Shown: piece by piece, positions 1 to 5,132 of the stretch
How positions within the stretch are numbered: the stretch's first letter is position 1
How the letters are laid out: every line of letters starts with the position of its first letter
Source of the DNA: an uncultured Bacillus sp.
GTDB lineage: Bacteria; Bacillota; Bacilli; Bacillales; Cytobacillaceae
Reading direction: 5' to 3'
DNA length: 5,793 nucleotides
Assembly: GCA_937902115.1 (NCBI GenBank)
Contig: CALGSR010000179.1
Coordinates: 1-5,793, forward strand
Notes under the pieces: model-generated
What the model saw: the letters and a program-made list of their open reading frames with translations, nothing else
What the model was told of the DNA's origin: nothing
Database searches by the model: none
Program-made: the position numbers and the translations under genes

Positions 1-5
1 ATAGG

Positions 6-362
6 TCATTGACTAAGCACACTTTGCATATTTTCTAATGGAGCATCTCCCCATAACCGTTCCAGGTTATAATAGCCCCTTTCATCACGATGAAAAATAT
101 GGGCGATGACATCACCTAAATCAACCAGGATCCACTTCGCCTCATCATAACCCTCGATTCTTTTAACATTACTGCCAAGTTCCAATACTTTATCCTTCAT
201 TTCCTTTGCAATTGCCTGTACTTGTTTATCTGAATTCCCATGACAAATAATAAAATAGTCTGCCACAAGAGAAATTCCTTTCATATTCAAAACTACAATT
301 TCCTCTGCCCTTTTATCATCAGCAGCTTTTACCGCTGTTTCCAGTAATTGACGTTCATTCAT
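6..362 (-). CDS. rsfS: Ribosome silencing factor RsfS (YqeL/YbeB/Iojap family)
   Basis: RsfS-family proteins bind ribosomal protein uL14 on the 50S subunit and block 30S joining, lowering translation when nutrients are scarce. The 118-residue product is the usual length for Bacillus YqeL. Family signatures are visible: DYFIICHGNS at residues 35-44, GYDEAKW at 71-77, the stretch to about residue 90 ending DVIAHIF, and YYNLERLWGD at 97-106. The start ATG (360-362) directly follows the yqeK stop (363-365), giving TGAATG, so the two genes are likely translationally coupled. An AAGGAGG ribosome binding site (complement of 371-377) lies 8 nt upstream. This is the last complete gene of the minus-strand cluster. 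Its stop is at 6-8, so whatever follows lies outside the window. In B. subtilis the next gene is the methyltransferase yqeM, which cannot be checked here. Confidence 0.96.
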   Translation of the reverse strand: MNERQLLETAVKAADDKRAEEIVVLNMKGISLVADYFIICHGNSDKQVQAIAKEMKDKVLELGSNVKRIEGYDEAKWILVDLGDVIAHIFHRDERGYYNLERLWGDAPLENMQSVLSQ

Positions 363-929
363 TCAATCGGCCTCCTTGGATATTAAATCATTATATGTCA
401 AAATGGTCAGCGGAAAGACACGCTGATTCTTTTTCAATAAAAAATGAATCGTATTTTTAATCGCCTGTAATAAAGCTTGTTCCAGATTCTCTTCTGCCAT
501 TTCTCTTACTTCCTCAACCCCGGGAAAATGTCTCCCAGGTTCAATATAATCGGCTAAATAAATGACTTTTTCTAAACAAGTCATGTTCGGTCTCCCGGAT
601 GTATGGTAGCGTATCGCATCAAGAATCTCTAAATCAGTTATTTCAGCTTCCTTTTCAACTAAATAGGCGCCGACTGGAGCATGCCAGAGCTCACTGTTAA
701 ATTGGAGCAGTTCATCTCCCAGCTGCTGCTGTTGAATGATTAATTTCATTTCCTCTTTATCACGAAACTTCGCATAATCATGAAAAATAGCGGCTAGCTC
801 GGCTCTTTTCTTATCTGTGCCATATTTTCCTGCTAATTGAACAGCTGTTTCCATAACCCCGAGCGTATGTTCATAGCGGTGCTTTGTCAATTGTTTTTTG
901 ACAATTTCTAATGCTTTTTCGCGATTCAT
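363..929 (-). CDS. yqeK: YqeK, HD-domain phosphohydrolase (likely Ap4A hydrolase)
   Basis: This is an HD-superfamily metal-dependent phosphohydrolase. Characterised YqeK proteins of Gram-positive bacteria hydrolyse diadenosine tetraphosphate symmetrically to ADP. Counting from the chosen Met there are 188 residues, close to the Bacillus length. Likely metal ligands visible are H21 (in HRYEH), the H50-D51 pair in AAIFHDYAK, H83 in WHAPVGAYL, H109 in RYHTSGRP and D127 in YLADYIEP. The frame is open 12 codons further upstream, but the ATG at 927-929 is preferred: it gives the family N-terminus MNREKAL and has a GAGGAG ribosome binding site (complement of 940-945) 10 nt upstream. The next ATG up (936-938) would leave no spacing. 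That ribosome binding site lies inside nadD codons for Glu-Glu. The gene overlaps nadD by 59 nt and abuts rsfS. Identity is strong; the Ap4A substrate is inferred from the family. Confidence 0.94.
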   Translation of the reverse strand: MNREKALEIVKKQLTKHRYEHTLGVMETAVQLAGKYGTDKKRAELAAIFHDYAKFRDKEEMKLIIQQQQLGDELLQFNSELWHAPVGAYLVEKEAEITDLEILDAIRYHTSGRPNMTCLEKVIYLADYIEPGRHFPGVEEVREMAEENLEQALLQAIKNTIHFLLKKNQRVFPLTILTYNDLISKEAD

Positions 930-1485
930 ATAACCCATTCTCCTCAATATATTCCCTAACTGCATCTGGAACGAAATAGCGAATACTTCTCTGTTCTTTT
1001 AGTCTATTTCTAATCATGAGGGATGAAACCTCAAGATTTGGTATACTGACAGTCAGAATCGGGTATGGCGGCTCATGTTTATAGTCAGGCCGATTGACAC
1101 CCACAAAATTGATCAACCTTAACAATTCCTCTATTTTATACCACTTTGGTAAATATTCAATCATATCTGCCCCGATAATGAAATAAAATTCATGATCATA
1201 CTGTTTCATTAATAGCTTCATCGTATCATACGTAAAGGATCTGCCGGGACGGTCCAGTTCAATCGTCTGTACATGAAACTGCGGATGATCCTTTATCGCT
1301 CTCTGTACCATTTCCAGCCGATGCATACTTGTTACTTCATTGGGACTTTCTTTATGGGGAGGCTCCTGATTAGGCATAAACCAAACCTCATCTAAATCCA
1401 GCTCTGTTCTCACTTCATCTGCAATAATGAGATGTCCCAGATGCGGTGGATTAAAGGTTCCCCCCAAGATACCAACCTTCTTCAG
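871..1485 (-). CDS. nadD: Nicotinate-nucleotide adenylyltransferase NadD
   Basis: NadD transfers AMP from ATP to nicotinate mononucleotide to form deamido-NAD, an essential cytoplasmic step of NAD synthesis. Visible motifs, numbered from the proposed start, are GGTFNPPHLGH (8-18, with the nucleotidyl-transferase HxGH histidines), GADMIEYLPKWYK (105-117) and SSLMIR (154-159, the SSxxIR nucleotide-binding motif). The proposed start is CTG at 1483-1485. It gives (M)KKVGILGGTF, matching the usual MKKIGIFGGTF, and has an AAGGGGGG ribosome binding site 6 nt upstream. An in-frame TAA at 1498-1500 excludes a longer protein. The only alternative, TTG at 1465-1467, would delete the first Rossmann strand. 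The C-terminus is also odd: homologues end near NGLYES, but here 16 more residues (189-204) are read into yqeK, giving 204 residues instead of about 189. The function call is secure; the start codon is inferred. Confidence 0.93.
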   Translation of the reverse strand: MKKVGILGGTFNPPHLGHLIIADEVRTELDLDEVWFMPNQEPPHKESPNEVTSMHRLEMVQRAIKDHPQFHVQTIELDRPGRSFTYDTMKLLMKQYDHEFYFIIGADMIEYLPKWYKIEELLRLINFVGVNRPDYKHEPPYPILTVSIPNLEVSSLMIRNRLKEQRSIRYFVPDAVREYIEENGLYESRKSIRNCQKTIDKAPL

Positions 1486-1490
1486 AGCTT

Positions 1491-1499
1491 TCCCCCCTT
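1491..1499 (-). promoter_or_regulatory. Ribosome binding site deciding the nadD CTG start
   Basis: The minus strand reads AAGGGGGGA, one mismatch from AAGGAGG, placed 6 nt before CTG 1483-1485. It lies just inside the in-frame TAA at 1498-1500, so it fits only the CTG start; the TTG at 1465-1467 would lie about 24 nt away. Confidence 0.6.
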
Positions 1500-1514
1500 A
1501 TCCAAATAAATGAT

Positions 1515-1554
1515 AAAACGCCCCGCTAAATAGTCTATAACGGAGCGGCTTTTG
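1515..1554 (-). terminator. Hairpin with T-run between yhbY and nadD (possible intra-operon terminator or attenuator)
   Basis: On the minus strand AAAAGCCGCT and AGCGGGGCGTTTT can form a GC-rich stem (GCC/GGC and GCT/AGC with a 2-nt bulge, or CCGCT/AGCGG), followed directly by TTTT. It sits in the only sizeable gap of the cluster (1486-1642), about 30 nt before the nadD start. It would reduce read-through from the upstream genes into nadD-yqeK-rsfS. The stem is imperfect and the T-run short, so partial termination is more likely than a full stop. Confidence 0.45.
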
Positions 1555-1597
1555 ATTACATCCATTTGCGATCATCGGTACCCTCAGGAAACAATAA

Positions 1598-1617
1598 TTT
1601 ACTATAGTCTTTACTAT
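1598..1617. repeat. Two direct copies of TTTACTAT in the yhbY-nadD gap
   Basis: TTTACTAT occurs at 1598-1605 and 1610-1617, a 12-bp period, slightly more than one helical turn. Such short repeats can be tandem protein-binding sites but also arise by chance in AT-rich DNA. No function is assigned. Confidence 0.3.
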
Positions 1618-1642
1618 TTCAAATGATGTAAACCGGGTCTAT

Positions 1643-1933
1643 TTATGGAAGAACCAGCTGTTTATTTTCTTTCGATTCCTTATAAAGGACAATCATGTTA
1701 CCAATGATCTGTACTAGTTCTGCACGAGCACCATTTGAAAGTACTGCTGCAACTTCATTTTTATCTTCATCACAATTTTGCAAAATACTGATTTTCAGTA
1801 ATTCCCGCGCTTCTAGCGCTTCATTGATTTGTTTTATCATATTTTCATTCACGCCGCCTTTTCCTACTTGAAAAATAGGATTCAGATGATGTGCTTTTGA
1901 ACGTAAAAATCTTTTTTGCTTCCCAGTTAGCAT
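1643..1933 (-). CDS. yhbY: YhbY/YqeI, CRM-domain ribosome-associated RNA-binding protein
   Basis: This small CRM (YhbY-like, KH-like fold) protein binds RNA and is associated with pre-50S ribosomal particles in other bacteria. Its 96 residues match the Bacillus YqeI length and consist of the domain alone. Signatures are the basic N-terminus GKQKRFLRSKAHH (4-16), the VGKGGV loop (23-28, the GxxG RNA-contact loop), EALEARELLKIS (38-49) and the C-terminal VLYKESKENKQ (82-92). The ATG start (1931-1933) overlaps the end of aroE by 7 nt (ATGCTAA). Its GGAGG ribosome binding site is made from the aroE codons for Gly-Gly, implying translational coupling. It is followed by a 157-nt gap containing a terminator-like hairpin. 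Confidence 0.95.
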   Translation of the reverse strand: MLTGKQKRFLRSKAHHLNPIFQVGKGGVNENMIKQINEALEARELLKISILQNCDEDKNEVAAVLSNGARAELVQIIGNMIVLYKESKENKQLVLP

Positions 1934-2766
1934 TTTTTTCCTCCTAGCTGTTTCAAAACAACGGCTTCCATTCTCTTAGCATCCGGGAATATCCCAGTCC
2001 ACTTTTCAAAGGCCAATGCCCCTTGATAAATAAACATTGGAATTCCATTTTGTGTGCTGGCTCCTTGTTCTCTTGCCTTGCTTAAGAACATAGTTTCCAG
2101 CGGTGTATAAATAATGTCACTGACCAATGTACCTTCTTTAAGATTCTTAAGTTGAATCGGGACTTGGTCTACTTTTGGATGCATCCCGACTGAAGTAGTC
2201 TGAATAATTATATCGTATTCACTGAAGTCTTCCTTTGCCTCGGAAATGACCATGACTTCAGAATCAGTTTTATACGGACAATGTTGGATGAGGTTCTCCG
2301 CAGATTGCGGCGTTCGATTCGCAATATCTATTCTTTTGACCCCTTCATAGGCCATTGTATAATAGATCGCCTTTGCGGCACCGCCTGCTCCAACCAAAAG
2401 AACGGTTTTACCCTCTACATCGGCAACAACTTGTTTAATTCCTGCAAAATAACCGGTTCCATCTGTATTATAACCAATCAATTTCCCATCTTTGTTGACA
2501 ACCGTATTCACGGCACCAATCGCTGCTGCAAGCGGATCAATTTCATCCAACAAAGGCATAATCGCACTTTTATGGGGAATCGTTACATTAAAACCTGATA
2601 GATTAATCGCTTTAAATCCTTTTACGGCATCCTCCAAATTGGATCCTTTAATATGAAAGGCGAACATTTCAGCATCCACTCCATAGAATGCAAATAAATC
2701 ATTGTGCATGGCCGGTGACATGGAATGCGCAATCGGATCGCCTATTACCCCATATAACTTTTTCAG
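1927..2766 (-). CDS. aroE: Shikimate dehydrogenase AroE
   Basis: AroE reduces 3-dehydroshikimate to shikimate with NADPH in the chorismate (aromatic amino acid) pathway. The 279-residue protein shows the substrate domain GDPIAHSMSPAMHN (9-22), NVTIPHK with catalytic Lys66, AVNT (85-88) and NTDG with catalytic Asp102. It then has the NADP loop GAGGAAKA (126-133), NRT (150-152) and C-terminal QGALAFEKW (248-256). The proposed start is CTG at 2764-2766, giving (M)KKLYGVIGDP like Bacillus homologues, with GGGAGGGG ending 6 nt upstream. A TTG 21 nt further upstream (2785-2787) is also open but would put the ribosome binding site inside the coding region and has no good site of its own. The gene overlaps yhbY at its end. 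Identity is firm; the unusual start is inferred. Confidence 0.95.
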   Translation of the reverse strand: MKKLYGVIGDPIAHSMSPAMHNDLFAFYGVDAEMFAFHIKGSNLEDAVKGFKAINLSGFNVTIPHKSAIMPLLDEIDPLAAAIGAVNTVVNKDGKLIGYNTDGTGYFAGIKQVVADVEGKTVLLVGAGGAAKAIYYTMAYEGVKRIDIANRTPQSAENLIQHCPYKTDSEVMVISEAKEDFSEYDIIIQTTSVGMHPKVDQVPIQLKNLKEGTLVSDIIYTPLETMFLSKAREQGASTQNGIPMFIYQGALAFEKWTGIFPDAKRMEAVVLKQLGGKKC

Positions 2767-2772
2767 ATGATT

Positions 2773-2783
2773 CCCCTCCCTTA
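2773..2783 (-). promoter_or_regulatory. Ribosome binding site deciding the aroE CTG start
   Basis: The minus strand reads AAGGGAGGGG (from 2782 down to 2773), with its GGAGG core 8 nt before CTG 2764-2766. The site overlaps the codons that would follow the alternative TTG start, which argues against that start. Confidence 0.65.
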
Positions 2784-2847
2784 CCAATGACTGTACTTTT
2801 TCTATTTTTTATAAACCTTGTGAAAAGCCCGCATAATAAATAAAAAA

Positions 2848-3951
2848 TTAAATTAATGATTTTCTAATAAAGGAATGTACCCCTTTTGGTGCATAGGCTG
2901 CCACGACCGCACCAGGTTCGTTTACGGTAATCCAGCCAAGTCCTGAAAAAACAATATCTGTTTTTCCTTCTTTAATCGTATATTCATGCCTGACCAAATC
3001 TGGAAAATGGTCCAATTGATTCTGCCCCGGCGGCACAAGGAGATCTCCTTTTTGCCGCGAGTATAATTCATCCGCATTCTCCATCTTTGTCCGATGAATC
3101 ATGAGATCATTTGAAAAATAGCAGGAAAATGCTCTTTTTCCGCCCTTTATATAATCAAACCTTCCAAGACCGCCGAAAAATAAAGTTTGTCCTTCGTTTA
3201 ACTGGTACACCTTTGGTTTAATTTCCTTTTTCGGTGTAATTACCTTTAAGTCTTGTTTTTCAACAAAGTGAGCCATTTGGTGATGATTAATAATTCCGGG
3301 GGTATCCACTAATACTTTTCCATCGGCAAGTGGAATTTCAATAATATCAAGAGTTGTACCCGGGAAATGGGAAGTCGTGATAATATCCCCTTCACCTGTT
3401 ACTTCTTTTAATATTCGATTGATGAAAGTTGATTTCCCAACATTTGTACATCCGACAATATAGACATCTTTTCCCTCTCTATATTCATCAATCGCTGCTG
3501 CTGCTTCCTTCATTGCATACCCCTTTGATGCACTGACTAATAAAACATCCACCGCTTTTAAGCCAAGTTCTTTTGCCTGTTGTTTCATCCAATTAATTAG
3601 TTTATTCGGTTTAACTGATTTTGGCAGCAAGTCGGACTTATTTCCAATTAAAAGCACTTTGTTTTTTCCAACAAACCGGTGCAGTCCCGGGAGCCAGCTT
3701 CCATTAAAGTCAAAGATATCGACAATCTTCACAATTAAAGCATTCTGCCTTCCGATTTCATTTAATATCCGTAAGAAATCATCGTCTGTTAAGCTGACAT
3801 CTTGAATTTCATTATAATGTTTTAAACGAAAGCAGCGCTGACAGATAATAACTTCCTTTTGTAAAGCCGACGAGGGTGCATAACCCAACCCTTCAGGATT
3901 TTCTGTTTGGATTTGCACACCGCATCCGACACAAGAATATTGTTCACTCAA
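2848..3951 (-). CDS. yqeH: YqeH, circularly permuted ribosome-assembly GTPase
   Basis: YqeH is a GTPase needed for 30S subunit biogenesis. The 367-residue protein shows the hallmark permuted motif order. An N-terminal zinc finger (CVGC at 7-10, CQRC at 37-40) is followed by G4 NKSD (104-107), G5 SAS (140-142), then G1 GCTNVGKST (167-175), a G2 region around TTSHFPGTT (192-200) and G3 DTPG (216-219). A C-terminal RNA-binding-type domain contains IVFSGLGW (333-340) and ends AYAPKGVHSFIRKSLI. Length agrees with B. subtilis YqeH (about 366). The start is TTG at 3949-3951 with GGGAGG (complement of 3961-3966) 9 nt upstream; only 4 nt separate it from the yqeG stop. An 81-nt gap before aroE holds mainly the aroE ribosome binding site. 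Confidence 0.97.
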   Translation of the reverse strand: MSEQYSCVGCGVQIQTENPEGLGYAPSSALQKEVIICQRCFRLKHYNEIQDVSLTDDDFLRILNEIGRQNALIVKIVDIFDFNGSWLPGLHRFVGKNKVLLIGNKSDLLPKSVKPNKLINWMKQQAKELGLKAVDVLLVSASKGYAMKEAAAAIDEYREGKDVYIVGCTNVGKSTFINRILKEVTGEGDIITTSHFPGTTLDIIEIPLADGKVLVDTPGIINHHQMAHFVEKQDLKVITPKKEIKPKVYQLNEGQTLFFGGLGRFDYIKGGKRAFSCYFSNDLMIHRTKMENADELYSRQKGDLLVPPGQNQLDHFPDLVRHEYTIKEGKTDIVFSGLGWITVNEPGAVVAAYAPKGVHSFIRKSLI

Positions 3952-3955
3952 ATCT

Positions 3956-4471
3956 TTATTCCTCCCATTGTAACATGCCTTTTTTTCTAAACCAATTCAA
4001 CATTCTTCTCTCTACAAAGCGATTAAATTGCGTCGCAAGTCCATCCGATTGTGATACTGGCACAACTAAAATCGTCTTAAAACCGCTCCGATTCCCACCT
4101 AATATATCTGTTAACAGCTGATCGCCAATCACAACCGTCTCTTCTTTCTGTAACCCCATTTGTTTCGCAGCCCGTAGAAAGGCATGTGTCATTGGCTTTC
4201 TGGCTCTGTATACAAAAGGAATTTGCAGCGGATCTGAAAAAACTTTCACCCTATTTTCATTATTATTTGAAACAATTGTTACCTTTATATTTTGCTGCTT
4301 CATTTTCTCAAACCATTCGCTCACTAGCGGTGTTGCTAAGGGACGATCCCATTCTACCAGCGTATTATCAAGATCTGTAATAATCCCCTTTATTCCCTTC
4401 TCTTTTAAAACACTGGGTTGTATATCCAAAATACTTTTAACATGTTGATTAGGAAGAAATTGTTTCAACAC
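3956..4471 (-). CDS. yqeG: YqeG, HAD-superfamily (class IIIA) phosphatase
   Basis: This is a HAD phosphatase of the YqeG family; the physiological substrate in Bacillus is not settled, although relatives include phosphatidylglycerophosphate phosphatases. The four HAD motifs are present: DLDNT (33-37, nucleophile Asp33 and acid Asp35), SNNN (68-71), RKP with Lys92, and GDQLLTD (116-122). Length is 171 residues, as expected, ending WEE like its homologue. The start is GTG at 4469-4471 (N-terminus MLKQFLP, compare MLKKF in B. subtilis), with GAGGTG about 9 nt upstream. It is the first gene of the minus-strand cluster, behind a sigma-A-type promoter. A membrane-lipid role would be interesting beside psd, but that is speculation. 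Confidence 0.95.
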   Translation of the reverse strand: MLKQFLPNQHVKSILDIQPSVLKEKGIKGIITDLDNTLVEWDRPLATPLVSEWFEKMKQQNIKVTIVSNNNENRVKVFSDPLQIPFVYRARKPMTHAFLRAAKQMGLQKEETVVIGDQLLTDILGGNRSGFKTILVVPVSQSDGLATQFNRFVERRMLNWFRKKGMLQWEE

Positions 4472-4579
4472 TATACTCTACACCTCTATATCAATTTCCG
4501 AGATCACAAATTCCGATTTTGTCAATCAAACGCCACTATTTCATGAAACTCTTTTTCATTAGACAATAATACCTTTAAC

Positions 4580-4608
4580 ATCATAACCAATTTTATCAAT
4601 TCTTTCAA
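4580..4608 (-). promoter_or_regulatory. Sigma-A-type promoter of the yqeG cluster
   Basis: On the minus strand, -35 TTGAAA (complement of 4603-4608) and -10 TATGAT (complement of 4580-4585) are separated by exactly 17 bp. Transcription would start near 4573, leaving a leader of about 100 nt before the GTG of yqeG. A TTGACA lies further downstream (around 4530) but has no matching -10. Confidence 0.65.
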
Positions 4609-4645
4609 AAATATTTCTGCATCCTATGACGATTTCAGTAGAAAC

Positions 4646-4660
4646 TCGAAAACTTTTCGA
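4646..4660. promoter_or_regulatory. 15-bp near-perfect palindrome (possible operator)
   Basis: The sequence is TCGAAAA, one central C, then TTTTCGA: two 7-bp arms with a single centre base. The centre is too small for an RNA hairpin, so if functional it would be a dimeric DNA-binding site. It lies 38 bp upstream of the yqeG -35 and 24 bp from the first DnaA box. It could be chance. Confidence 0.3.
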
Positions 4661-4683
4661 CAGCAATCAACAGTTTGATATTT

Positions 4684-4782
4684 TGTGGATAACTTTATGC
4701 ACAATATACCCTTCTACTTTGTATAGATATTTCTAGTTATTAACAAAATATTCACAATTTATCCACTTAGCGATGTGGATAA
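4684..4782. promoter_or_regulatory. Cluster of DnaA boxes upstream of sda
   Basis: Two perfect TTATCCACA boxes lie on the minus strand (4684-4692 and 4774-4782). On the plus strand are TTATGCACA (4695-4703, fits TTATNCACA), ATATTCACA (4748-4756, one mismatch) and TTATCCACT (4759-4767, one mismatch). The last box ends 8 bp before the sda -35. In B. subtilis DnaA binding upstream of sda drives its transcription, linking replication initiation to sporulation control; the same arrangement is evident here. The cluster also lies upstream of the divergent yqeG promoter. Confidence 0.88.
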
Positions 4783-4790
4783 GAGAACGA

Positions 4791-4819
4791 TTGTTCTTAA
4801 GGACTATTTTTGCTAAAGT
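4791..4819 (+). promoter_or_regulatory. sda promoter with extended -10
   Basis: -35 TTGTTC (4791-4796), a 17-bp spacer and -10 TAAAGT (4814-4819) preceded by TGC, forming an extended -10. Predicted transcription start is near 4826, giving a leader of about 118 nt. The DnaA boxes directly abut the -35, as expected for an activator or repressor site. Confidence 0.6.
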
Positions 4820-4885
4820 AAGAATACAAACAAGCCTTATTGAATAGAATGAGCTTTTCTCCTCGCAGAACTCTTACATAAAGCA

Positions 4886-4923
4886 TTTGCTAATTTCATC
4901 ATCGTGCCAGCACAATTAGCAAA
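4886..4923 (+). promoter_or_regulatory. Leader hairpin just before the sda ribosome binding site
   Basis: TTTGCTAATT (4886-4895) and AATTAGCAAA (4914-4923) form a perfect 10-bp stem around an 18-nt loop. A GTG/CAC mini-stem is possible inside the loop. The stem ends 4 nt before GGAGGTG (4928-4934) and lies within the predicted sda leader. There is no T-run after it, so it is not a terminator. It could affect sda mRNA stability or ribosome access, or act as a protein-binding site in DNA. Confidence 0.5.
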
Positions 4924-4943
4924 AAATGGAGGTGAATTCTGAC

Positions 4944-5090
4944 ATGCGCAAGTTGTCAGACGAACTGCTTATTGAAACTTACTATAAAGCCAAAAAATTA
5001 GATTTAAGTCTCGATTTTATCATCTTACTTGAGAAGGAACTTCAGCGGCGCTCCATCTACCCAAAAACCACAATCTCTTCAAGGGGCTGA
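4944..5090 (+). CDS. sda: Sda, checkpoint inhibitor of sporulation kinases
   Basis: Sda is a small helical-hairpin protein that binds the dimerisation/phosphotransfer domain of KinA and KinB, blocking phosphate flow to Spo0F and Spo0A while DNA is replicating or damaged. The 48-codon reading frame begins MRKLSDELLIETYYKAKKLD, nearly matching the B. subtilis N-terminus, continues with LDFIILLEKELQRRS (helix 2) and ends TISSRG. The ATG is preceded by GGAGGTG (4928-4934) at 9 nt. It is the only plus-strand gene, divergent from yqeG and convergent with psd, behind DnaA boxes. Compared with the 46-residue B. subtilis protein, which ends in Ser-Ser, this one carries Arg-Gly after the Ser-Ser. The presence of sda marks a spore-forming Bacillaceae host. 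Confidence 0.95.
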   Translation: MRKLSDELLIETYYKAKKLDLSLDFIILLEKELQRRSIYPKTTISSRG

Positions 5091-5119
5091 ATCCCGTTCC
5101 TCCCCTTTTTACAAAGGGG
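5081..5119 (+). terminator. Probable sda terminator region with two alternative hairpins
   Basis: AAGGGG (5081-5086, spanning the last sda codons) can pair with CCCCTT (5102-5107), followed by TTT to complete a five-T run, a terminator-like layout. Alternatively CCCCTTT (5102-5108) pairs with AAAGGGG (5113-5119) around a TTAC loop. The two share the CCCC strand and exclude each other. The region separates convergent sda and psd, which are only 42 nt apart. Confidence 0.4.
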
Positions 5120-5132
5120 GCAGATTTCCTTT

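Noticed and set aside
1598..1632. Separate promoter for nadD-yqeK-rsfS
   Set aside because: Minus-strand TTGAAA and TATAGT or TAAATT occur, but spacings of 10 or 15 bp, or 20 bp from TTTACA, do not make a convincing promoter.
2281..2598. Plus-strand open frame inside aroE
   Set aside because: It lies wholly antisense to a clearly conserved shikimate dehydrogenase and its translation resembles no known protein family.
3876..4380. Two plus-strand open frames over yqeG and the start of yqeH
   Set aside because: Antisense shadows of strongly conserved coding sequence, with no good ribosome binding site and low-complexity translations.
4472..4943. Replication origin or riboswitch in the divergent region
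   Set aside because: The DnaA boxes could suggest oriC, but there is no dnaA or dnaN nearby and the position upstream of sda explains them. No riboswitch core is recognisable.
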